From NCBI GenBank assembly GCA_902780985.1, contig CACZHN010000233.1:1-7360 (forward strand): a stretch of DNA of 7,360 nt. Reading direction: 5' to 3'. Every line of letters begins with the position of its first letter. Within the stretch, counting starts at the first letter, position 1. This DNA is from an uncultured Lachnospiraceae bacterium (GTDB taxonomy: Bacteria; Bacillota_A; Clostridia; Lachnospirales; Lachnospiraceae). Made by a program: the position numbers and the translations under genes. Below are positions 1-5,130 of the stretch, in pieces. Under the pieces are notes generated by a model. That model was not told where the DNA came from, ran no database searches, and saw nothing but the letters and a program-made list of their open reading frames with translations.

Positions 1-995
1 TTTCTGAGAATATCATAACCTCTGAAACGGGTGTGAAAATTATGCATGGTGCTGATGTAGTCCGAATCGGAGAAGGTCAGCGCTGTTAAAGTATCGAAAT
101 ACATTTCCTCTCCGAGGAAATTGTAAATATCTTCCATTGAGGAAGAGTATTCCCGGTTATCAATCTCGATGACATTTTCCGTATCATCAAGACCTACGCG
201 GTCACGGAGAAATTCCGATGCAGCTGCACAGACCGCATCCTGATCCAGAGTACAGCGGTTCTCTATCGGTTCCGTATAAGGTGTCTGGGCTTCTTCCAGC
301 ATCATGGTAGAGTAGTTTTCGCCCGGAAAATACTCATCGATATCAAGAGGTTCAAAATATATATAAGTATAGAAATTTACGTAGTCACAGGCCAGGATAA
401 GACCGTAATCAACACCGTTAAAGAGACCTTTATACATGTGAATACTGTAGAAGTCGTTGTCTTCCCAGCCGAAACGCAGCTCGGTATCAGGGGTTACGAT
501 ATAGGTGCCCTGCTTTTCCTGAGTAAGGATTTCCAGCAGTCTTTTATATTTATGGATAAGCGCCATATTTTCGGTATCGCTTTTAAACTCCAGTATCGGA
601 AGCTCAGTTGCTCCGTCATCGAAGAATCCGTCCGCAAAGGCTTTCTCGTCTTCAAGTTCTTTACGGGTCTTTCCCAGCTCATAAACATCCAGATAATCCA
701 CATCCGGAAGAGGCTTATTTACCTTGGCGGAAAGCTGCATGTCGCCTACATTCTGTTCGCATTCGAATACCAGATTCTCTCCGAACATTTCATGAAGAGA
801 CTTACCGGATATACCGATTTCCGAGTCGCCTATACTGCTGACAGGGGCGGCTTCTTCGGTGTCGCTTGAAATCTCGATTCCCGCATAATCCGTGATCTCC
901 TTCGGCTCCTGTTTGCCGCATCCGGTCATGGAAACACTCATTGCTCCGATGAGTATAAGAGGTATTGCTTTACTTATTAACCTTCTGTTTTTCAT
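1..995 (-). CDS. Putative secreted lipoprotein, C-terminus cut by window edge
   Basis: An uninterrupted reading frame of 331 codons runs from ATG at 995 to the left edge, so the C-terminus is missing. The start is supported by an AGGAGG Shine-Dalgarno at 1004-1009, 8 bases upstream. The N-terminus has basic residues (KNRR), a hydrophobic stretch at about residues 11-22 and a lipobox ending MTGC with Cys26. This predicts signal peptidase II processing and lipid anchoring to the outer face of the cytoplasmic membrane. The mature part is acidic and rich in Glu, Asp and Tyr, with no motif I can tie to an enzyme or transporter. The -3 lipobox position is Met rather than the usual Leu, which is tolerated. 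It is divergent from a two-component operon and shares its intergenic region, so it may be a target or sensory partner of that system (inference). It vaguely recalls uncharacterised lachnospiral lipoproteins, possibly those annotated DUF6034, but this is from memory and weak. Lipoprotein status is fairly sure; function is unknown. Confidence 0.85.
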   Translation of the reverse strand, partial: MKNRRLISKAIPLILIGAMSVSMTGCGKQEPKEITDYAGIEISSDTEEAAPVSSIGDSEIGISGKSLHEMFGENLVFECEQNVGDMQLSAKVNKPLPDVDYLDVYELGKTRKELEDEKAFADGFFDDGATELPILEFKSDTENMALIHKYKRLLEILTQEKQGTYIVTPDTELRFGWEDNDFYSIHMYKGLFNGVDYGLILACDYVNFYTYIYFEPLDIDEYFPGENYSTMMLEEAQTPYTEPIENRCTLDQDAVCAAASEFLRDRVGLDDTENVIEIDNREYSSSMEDIYNFLGEEMYFDTLTALTFSDSDYISTMHNFHTRFRGYDILR

Positions 996-1034
996 TATGT
1001 GTTCCTCCTCACAATGTAATACCTTTCTCATCGT

Positions 1035-1062
1035 ATACTACGTTACAACTGCGTTGTATCAA
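1035..1062 (-). promoter_or_regulatory. Candidate sigma-70 promoter of the lipoprotein gene
   Basis: Reading on the minus strand, TTGATA (1062-1057, 5 of 6 to the -35 consensus) is followed by a 16-bp spacer and TAGTAT (1040-1035, 4 of 6 to the -10 consensus). Transcription would start near 1028 and give a leader of about 30 bases that includes the strong Shine-Dalgarno. The -35 lies inside the left copy of the 11-bp direct repeat, and the 1044-1058 palindrome fills the spacer, so a bound regulator would act directly on this promoter. Assigned by eye. Confidence 0.5.
1044..1058. repeat. Perfect inverted repeat TACAAC-TGC-GTTGTA, possible operator
   Basis: Two 6-bp arms (1044-1049 and 1053-1058) are exact reverse complements around a 3-bp centre. 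The site lies in the spacer of the candidate lipoprotein promoter and shares 4 bases with the neighbouring 11-bp direct repeat. It could be an operator for a dimeric regulator, or a by-product of overlapping regulator half-sites. Such a short palindrome can occur by chance. Confidence 0.35.
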
Positions 1063-1076
1063 TTGTGTATCAATTG
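1055..1076. promoter_or_regulatory. Tandem 11-bp direct repeat, likely response-regulator box
   Basis: TGTATCAATTG occurs twice head to tail with no mismatch and no gap (1055-1065 and 1066-1076). Response regulators of the PhoB/OmpR family typically bind as head-to-tail dimers to direct repeats with an 11-bp period, about one helical turn. The gene starting 58 bp downstream encodes exactly such a regulator, so autoregulation is the simplest reading. The box overlaps the -35 regions of candidate promoters on both strands. Repeat and spacing are seen directly; the bound protein is inferred. Confidence 0.65.
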
Positions 1077-1102
1077 CGAAGAAAGTTTTACTGTGGTACT
1101 AT
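1074..1102 (+). promoter_or_regulatory. Candidate extended -10 promoter of the two-component operon
   Basis: TACTAT at 1097-1102 (5 of 6 to TATAAT) is preceded directly by TGG at 1094-1096, an extended -10 element. A weak -35, TTGCGA at 1074-1079, sits 17 bp upstream and begins in the last three bases of the 11-bp direct repeat. A poor -35 overlapped by a regulator box is typical of promoters activated by PhoB-like proteins. Transcription would start near 1109, leaving about 25 bases before the regulator's ATG. Confidence 0.5.
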
Positions 1103-1133
1103 TCAATATATCAAAACTCGGGGGGAAGGACAA

Positions 1134-1793
1134 ATGGTTAAGATTCTGATAGTAGAAGATGAAAAACCTATTTCCGATATGATGGTAATGAGCCTGAAGC
1201 TTATGGGCTATCATTGCACGGCACTTTATAACGGTATGGATGCGGCGAATCTTCTGGAAGAAAATCAAAGTTTTGATCTCATACTTCTGGATATAATGCT
1301 TCCGGAAATAAACGGATACGAACTCATGGAATACATACGTCCTATGGGAATACCCGTGATCTTTATAACCGCAAAGGCGGCGCTTGATGACAGGATCAAG
1401 GGGCTTACTTCGGGAGCGGAGGATTATATCATTAAACCGTTTGATATGGTTGAACTGGGCGCCCGTATAAATATCGTGCTCAGACGGTTCAACAAGACCG
1501 AAAACCTTCTCACCTTCAAAAACATTTCTGTTGATGTTGAAAACAGAATAGTTACCCGCAACGGGGAAGAGATCAAGCTTTCACCGAGAGAGTTCGATCT
1601 TTTTGTGCTGTTCGTTCGTAATCAGAATATTACCCTTTTTAAGGACAGGATATACGAGACCATATGGGGAGGCGAGTGGAATCCGGATTCCAGGATCATT
1701 GATCTCAATGTTCAGCGACTTCGTAAAAAACTGGATCTGAAAAACGAGCTGACCACCGTATATAATTCAGGCTACAGACTGGTGGATAAGTAA
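1134..1793 (+). CDS. OmpR/PhoB-family two-component response regulator
   Basis: A 219-residue DNA-binding response regulator, the usual length for the family. The receiver domain (about 1-118) carries the acidic pair E8-D9, phospho-acceptor D53 in LLDIMLP, switch residue T79 and the conserved Lys K101 in the IIKPF motif. The winged-helix effector domain (about 126-217) shows the typical LSPREFDLF entry, the DSRIIDLNVQRLRKKL recognition-helix region and the YNSGYRL wing. The frame opens earlier at 1065, but ATG1134 is preferred: it follows GGGGGGAAGGA (1120-1130) and starts directly at the receiver's first strand (VKILIVEDE). The earlier start would add 23 unrelated residues across the promoter. 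Phosphorylation by the adjacent kinase should promote dimerisation on 11-bp-period direct repeats, one of which lies just upstream. The target genes are unknown beyond that inferred site. Confidence 0.95.
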   Translation: MVKILIVEDEKPISDMMVMSLKLMGYHCTALYNGMDAANLLEENQSFDLILLDIMLPEINGYELMEYIRPMGIPVIFITAKAALDDRIKGLTSGAEDYIIKPFDMVELGARINIVLRRFNKTENLLTFKNISVDVENRIVTRNGEEIKLSPREFDLFVLFVRNQNITLFKDRIYETIWGGEWNPDSRIIDLNVQRLRKKLDLKNELTTVYNSGYRLVDK

Positions 1794-3188
1794 ATGAAAT
1801 TCAGGTATAAGGTTCTTCTTATAAACATAATATTCATATCCCTTTCCCTGTCTGCGGCGGGTTTTATTATGCTGCTCAGGCAGAACCGAATGATGATGGA
1901 TGCGGAGGTGAAGAACGCGGTTACCGAGAATAACCTTGCTCAGTCTGTCATGGAGTATTCCATGCTGGATATAATCAACAGCTTTGATAAAAATCTGCAG
2001 GATGAACTTCCGGGGATTGCGGAAAGGGTCTCCGTGGGCATGCTGTCCGGAACATCGGATCTATACATTTACTATGATTCGGAACTTCTCTATTCCACAG
2101 AAGATGTGAAGGAGATTCAGGTTCCCGAATACGATACCGATAATCTGGGAAAGCAGTATATCATTGAGGAAAAGGACGGAAATACATATATCTATGTATT
2201 TACCTCCAGCAGACCGGATACCAGAGTTATAGAGATCATTACCAGGAGAAATGTAACGGACACCGTAAAGATTCTGGATAATACCGCAAGAAACTTCAGC
2301 TTGTTCCTAACGGCGATCCTTCTTCTTTCGGGACTCATTATATATTTCATAACAAAGCTCCTTACCAGACCTTTGGAGAATCTGAATACGGTAACGGATA
2401 AATTCGCGGAAGGAAAATTCGATACCAGAAGCGAAGTGACTTCCCGTGATGAAGTAGGACTCCTGTCGGAGAAGTTCAATCATATGGCGGATTCCGTAGA
2501 AGAGCATATAGATGAACTGGAAGACATGATACACAGAAGAGACCAGTTTGTTGCCGACTTTACCCATGAGATAAAGACGCCGATGACTACCATCATAGGC
2601 TATGCGGATATAATCCGCTCGGTAGATCTTCCGAGAGAGGATGAGATAAATGCGGCAAGTTACATCTACTCCGAGGGACGAAGGCTGGAGCAGATGTCTG
2701 CCCATCTTTTTGATCTTATATATCTTAAAGACGGCACGGTTCCGAAGCAGCCTGTCAACAGTGTGGCACTGGGAGAGGCGGTCATAAAGACGGTTAAGCC
2801 GTCAATTGAAAAGGCGGGACTTAAGCTGGAATATTCCTTTGACGATACAACTATAATGGGAGACAGTGCACTTCTGGCCACTGCATTTATAAATCTTCTG
2901 GATAACGCAAGAAAGGCTTCCTCAAAGGGAAGCGAAGTATCCTTTACGGGAAAAAAAGACGGAGATAAGTACCGCTTCGTGGTGGAGGATCACGGTATAG
3001 GAATTTCCGAAGAGGATCTGGGAAAGATATGCGATGAATTCTACATGGTAGATAAATCCCGTTCCCGTAAGGAAGGCGGAGCGGGTCTCGGAATGTCCCT
3101 TGTAAATGCGATCATGAGGGAACACGGATTCGAATTCAGTATTGAGAGTGAACTTGGAAAAGGCACGAGGATGATAGTGATCATATGA
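1794..3188 (+). CDS. Membrane sensor histidine kinase (HAMP, HisKA, HATPase_c)
   Basis: A 464-residue sensor kinase starting on the base after the regulator's TAA; the only upstream Shine-Dalgarno-like bases lie inside the regulator's last codons, so translation is probably coupled. It has a membrane span at about 6-28, an extracytoplasmic sensor region of roughly 140 residues (about 29-167), a second span at about 168-188, and a HAMP linker at about 189-243. The dimerisation helix carries phospho-acceptor H258 in DFTHEIKTPMTTIIGY. The ATPase domain has the N box (INLLDNARKAS, N367 and N371), G1 box (VEDHGIGIS, D399) and G2 box (GGAGLGMSL, 428-436). All catalytic signatures are present, so it should autophosphorylate and act on the cognate regulator. 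The sensor region has no domain I recognise, so the signal is unknown; the adjacent exported protein is a candidate partner. Confidence 0.95.
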   Translation: MKFRYKVLLINIIFISLSLSAAGFIMLLRQNRMMMDAEVKNAVTENNLAQSVMEYSMLDIINSFDKNLQDELPGIAERVSVGMLSGTSDLYIYYDSELLYSTEDVKEIQVPEYDTDNLGKQYIIEEKDGNTYIYVFTSSRPDTRVIEIITRRNVTDTVKILDNTARNFSLFLTAILLLSGLIIYFITKLLTRPLENLNTVTDKFAEGKFDTRSEVTSRDEVGLLSEKFNHMADSVEEHIDELEDMIHRRDQFVADFTHEIKTPMTTIIGYADIIRSVDLPREDEINAASYIYSEGRRLEQMSAHLFDLIYLKDGTVPKQPVNSVALGEAVIKTVKPSIEKAGLKLEYSFDDTTIMGDSALLATAFINLLDNARKASSKGSEVSFTGKKDGDKYRFVVEDHGIGISEEDLGKICDEFYMVDKSRSRKEGGAGLGMSLVNAIMREHGFEFSIESELGKGTRMIVII

Positions 3189-4006
3189 AAAAAGGTCTTC
3201 TGAAAAACAGAATATTTGTCATAGCGACGCTTCTTCTGGCTGCTGTCTGTATCTTACTGCCCGGAAGAGTTCTGGATTATCTGAACAAGAAGGACGTGGC
3301 GGTCATGAAAGACGTTCCGGCAGAGTATTATGCGGGACCGTCGGAATCAGTTATACTCAATTCTTCAAGACAGCTTTCGGATGTTCAGAATCTCATGCTT
3401 GTAACGGGAGTATGGGAGAGTCAGGTGACTACGGTGGATCCGGGCTCCTGCAGACTTACGGGTATTGAGGCGAAGGATCTGGCTGTCAGCAGAATAAACG
3501 CCCTTGCAAAGAAGGGACTGTATCCCTGCAGTATAGGCGAAGATATCAAGCAATGGTATTCCGCAATCTTCTGGCGGGTTTCCTTTGTTAAGTACGATCA
3601 TACCGAGAAGCATACGATAATACTTACGGAAATGGGAACAGTGCTGTATGTTGATGTACAAACGGAGAACTCGGATCTTCTGGATGATTTTGACCCGAAT
3701 ATGAATCTGGCATATGCATTTCTTCTGATAGATCCGGCATCCATTGACTATCTGGCGTCGGCATATGAAGGGACCAAAGAATACGGGCTTATGGAGAAGA
3801 ACACGGGCAAGTTTAAGATAAGGCATATCAAGGATGACCTGTCTCATCGTTTTAATAGGGAAGCCGCACTGAAGTATGCACCGGTACCGGAAGATTTCGT
3901 GCCGGATAAAGGTGTCTATCTTGACGCAGAGGATGTCACCGAAACAAATTACAGTGTGTATATGAGAAAAAATAGTCAGAATTATACTACAATTATACAG
4001 CCATAG
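3185..4006 (+). CDS. Single-span extracytoplasmic protein of two-component operon, unknown family
   Basis: A 273-residue protein whose ATG overlaps the kinase stop by four bases (ATGA at 3185-3188), a sign of translational coupling. After the basic start MKKGLLKNR, a hydrophobic segment at about residues 10-27 (FVIATLLLAAVCILLPG) should act as an uncleaved signal anchor. No lipobox is present. About 245 residues then lie outside the membrane, predicted mixed alpha/beta, with scattered Tyr and Trp and no catalytic motif I recognise. Position as third gene of a regulator-kinase operon resembles accessory proteins that modulate a kinase from outside, such as YycH/YycI of the WalRK system, but I see no sequence similarity to those. 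The role as co-sensor or kinase modulator is therefore inference. The last codons hold an 11-bp-period repeat upstream of the next promoter. Confidence 0.85.
   Translation: MKKGLLKNRIFVIATLLLAAVCILLPGRVLDYLNKKDVAVMKDVPAEYYAGPSESVILNSSRQLSDVQNLMLVTGVWESQVTTVDPGSCRLTGIEAKDLAVSRINALAKKGLYPCSIGEDIKQWYSAIFWRVSFVKYDHTEKHTIILTEMGTVLYVDVQTENSDLLDDFDPNMNLAYAFLLIDPASIDYLASAYEGTKEYGLMEKNTGKFKIRHIKDDLSHRFNREAALKYAPVPEDFVPDKGVYLDAEDVTETNYSVYMRKNSQNYTTIIQP
3980..3998. repeat. 8-bp direct repeat with 11-bp period, possible second regulator box
   Basis: AATTATAC occurs at 3980-3987 and again at 3991-3998, a start-to-start distance of exactly 11 bp. The extended right copy, CAATTATACA (3990-3999), matches the reverse complement of the 1055-1076 repeat unit (CAATTGATACA) apart from one missing G. 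It lies inside the end of the upstream coding sequence and 19 bp before the -35 of a strong promoter, a plausible activator position. The sequence is AT-rich, so chance is a real alternative. Confidence 0.35.
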
Positions 4007-4017
4007 ACAGAAAGTTA

Positions 4018-4046
4018 TTGACATATGTCGGAATGGTCTTTATACT
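4018..4046 (+). promoter_or_regulatory. Near-consensus sigma-70 promoter
   Basis: TTGACA (4018-4023, 6 of 6) is separated by an ideal 17-bp spacer from TATACT (4041-4046, 5 of 6). It begins 12 bp after the stop of the preceding gene, and transcription should start near 4053. It is the best-matching promoter I found in the window. It would transcribe the small ORF at 4104-4214, meet the hairpin at 4253-4285 and, if that is passed, the acetyltransferase and MutS-like genes. Confidence 0.75.
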
Positions 4047-4103
4047 TTCCAAATATAGTTTCAGTTATCTGAACAAGAAAAGGGTGAAGGGGACGTCAAA
4101 CTA

Positions 4104-4214
4104 ATGCTTAATACTACAGTCAGATCCGAATATACAGGTTATGTGATTATGCATGGTATTTACGTGTATGGTCCGATTTTTGTGTTTTCGAATATTGATG
4201 AAGATAAGCAGTAA
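4104..4214 (+). CDS. Small ORF (36 aa), leader peptide or small membrane protein
   Basis: ATG4104 opens a 36-codon frame ending in TAA. A Shine-Dalgarno-like AAGGGGA (4087-4093) lies 10 bases upstream. The peptide begins MLNTTVRSEYTG, has an uncharged, mostly hydrophobic middle (about residues 12-28, ending GPIFVF) and ends with the polar tail SNIDEDKQ. The middle is just long enough for one membrane span, though it contains a His and a Pro. A strong promoter lies about 50 bases upstream of the Shine-Dalgarno and a terminator follows 38 bases after the stop, so the ORF sits in its own transcription unit. It is either a genuine small protein or a regulatory leader peptide for the downstream gene; its last codons overlap a possible antiterminator arm. 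There are four Tyr codons in 36 but no run of one amino acid. A chance ORF cannot be excluded. Confidence 0.45.
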   Translation: MLNTTVRSEYTGYVIMHGIYVYGPIFVFSNIDEDKQ

Positions 4215-4267
4215 AGTTCAGATAATAATTACATTTTCATGACTTGATATTTAAACCACTTATCTTT
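4201..4267 (+). promoter_or_regulatory. Possible antiterminator pairing with the terminator's left arm
   Basis: AAGATAAG at 4201-4208, inside the last codons of the small ORF, is the exact reverse complement of CTTATCTT at 4259-4266; a G-U pair (4200 with 4267) could extend it. CTTATCT forms the lower-loop half of the terminator's left arm, so the two structures are mutually exclusive. A further TTATCT near the transcript start (4065-4070) could pair with AGATAA at 4202-4207, giving a four-segment layout. Eight base pairs in AT-rich RNA is modest, and the terminator itself is the more stable structure. Confidence 0.35.
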
Positions 4268-4295
4268 TTTTGAGATAAGTGGTTTTATTGTTTTT
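4253..4295 (+). terminator. Intrinsic terminator or attenuator hairpin
   Basis: AAACCACTTATCT (4253-4265) and AGATAAGTGGTTT (4273-4285) form a perfect 13-bp stem around a 7-base loop, TTTTTTG. The tail runs TTTTATTGTTTTT to 4295. It ends the transcript from the 4018 promoter and any read-through from the two-component operon. The next gene's Shine-Dalgarno begins at 4300, so no normal promoter fits between tail and gene, and the hairpin may act as an attenuator. On the minus strand the tail is short and AT-rich, so bidirectional action is doubtful. Confidence 0.85.
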
Positions 4296-4310
4296 CAGCG
4301 GAGTTTGGAT

Positions 4311-5105
4311 ATGGATAATTTTGTTGATGAAAGAGATTTTAAGCTGCTGGAACAGGATGCATATACATTTTTCGTATTACGAAAGATCATAAAGTATCCC
4401 TGCAGAGTGATCCTTACGGATCATGAGAGACTGATTGTATGCCATACCGGGAATCCTTTCCCTACATGGGTGTGGACCGCTGATGACGCGACGGATGAGG
4501 AGAAGGAAAAGGCTTATAAGCTGGCTATGGAAAACTCTCCGGCAGAGGAAGGACATACCTATAACATCAAGTACAGCCTTGCTGAGTACTTCATGAAGAG
4601 AGCGGCAGAAGACGGAAAAAATCTGAAGATCACCACAAATATGTTCGCCTATGACTGTCCGGAGCCGAAGGCTCCCGAAAGTGAGATTGACGGAGAACTT
4701 CATCAGTGCACTGAGGAAGATATAGACATGCTGGTGGAATTCATGGATATGTTCCACAATACTGTCGGTATAGATAAGCAGTCTCTTGATGTATACAGGG
4801 AGAATGCAAAAGAGGGCGTAAAATTCGGAAGCCTCTACTTCTGGAAGAATGCAGAAGGTAAGCCGGTGGCCGGCTGTAACTGGAGACCGAATGATTATAT
4901 GGCATCTGTAGGCCTTGTTTATACAAGAGAAGAGGAAAGAAGAAAACACTATGCGGAACATTTGGTTTATAATGTTACTATGATCGCGAAAGAAGCCGGA
5001 TTTTTACCGATGTTATATACTGATGCGGATTACGCAGCATCAAATGCATGTTACGAAAAGATCGGCTACATCAGACGCGGAGAATTATGTACTGTAGGTA
5101 TTTAG
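4311..5105 (+). CDS. GNAT-fold N-acetyltransferase with N-terminal extension
   Basis: A 264-residue protein. ATG4311 is chosen because GGAG (4300-4303) lies 7 bases upstream; an in-frame TTG at 4305 is only one base from it. The C-terminal half (about 128-264) reads as a GNAT acetyltransferase: a beta4-like strand at about 199-204 (SVGLVY), the acetyl-CoA loop region at 206-216, helix 3, and the closing motif YTDADYAASNACYEKIGYI (236-254) with the conserved Asn and Tyr before a Gly-Tyr turn. The N-terminal part (about 1-120) is a separate domain of the sort seen in longer GNAT proteins. The loop consensus R/Q-x-x-G-x-G/A reads R210-R-K-H-Y-A215, so the Gly is replaced by His, which could weaken or alter acetyl-CoA binding. 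The substrate is unknown. It heads a cluster with a MutS-like ATPase 25 bases downstream, and its expression probably depends on passing the hairpin just upstream. Confidence 0.8.
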   Translation: MDNFVDERDFKLLEQDAYTFFVLRKIIKYPCRVILTDHERLIVCHTGNPFPTWVWTADDATDEEKEKAYKLAMENSPAEEGHTYNIKYSLAEYFMKRAAEDGKNLKITTNMFAYDCPEPKAPESEIDGELHQCTEEDIDMLVEFMDMFHNTVGIDKQSLDVYRENAKEGVKFGSLYFWKNAEGKPVAGCNWRPNDYMASVGLVYTREEERRKHYAEHLVYNVTMIAKEAGFLPMLYTDADYAASNACYEKIGYIRRGELCTVGI

Positions 5106-5130
5106 ACACGAAAGGGACAGCAGGAAGGAC

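Noticed and set aside
39..50. The 12-mer ATTATGCATGGT is shared with the small-ORF region (4146-4157).
   Set aside because: One 12-base match in a window of this size is expected by chance, and both copies lie in ordinary coding-like sequence.
438..869. 143-codon plus-strand open frame within the lipoprotein gene.
   Set aside because: Antisense to the lipoprotein frame, which has a signal peptide, lipobox and strong ribosome binding site; the plus-strand translation has no recognisable features.
1065..1133. Upstream in-frame start for the response regulator at 1065.
   Set aside because: It would add 23 residues unlike any receiver domain, would cross the promoter and direct repeat, and lacks a Shine-Dalgarno. 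ATG1134 has one and starts at the receiver's first strand.
3365..4024. 219-codon open frame on the minus strand opposite the third operon gene.
   Set aside because: It lies antisense to a well-supported coding frame, has no plausible Shine-Dalgarno or protein-family features, and its Cys/His/Ile-rich composition is typical of a complement shadow.
4087..4106. GGGGACGTCAAACTA resembles the 3' core of a c-di-GMP-I (GEMM) riboswitch (GGGACGCAAAGCUA).
   Set aside because: The first paired arm with its GCAAACC-like motif and the GNRA tetraloop before it are missing, and an extra base interrupts the match. It reads better as a G-rich Shine-Dalgarno for the small ORF.
4305..4310. TTG start two codons before the first acetyltransferase's ATG.
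   Set aside because: Only one base separates it from GGAG (4300-4303), too close for initiation; ATG4311 has a normal 7-base gap.
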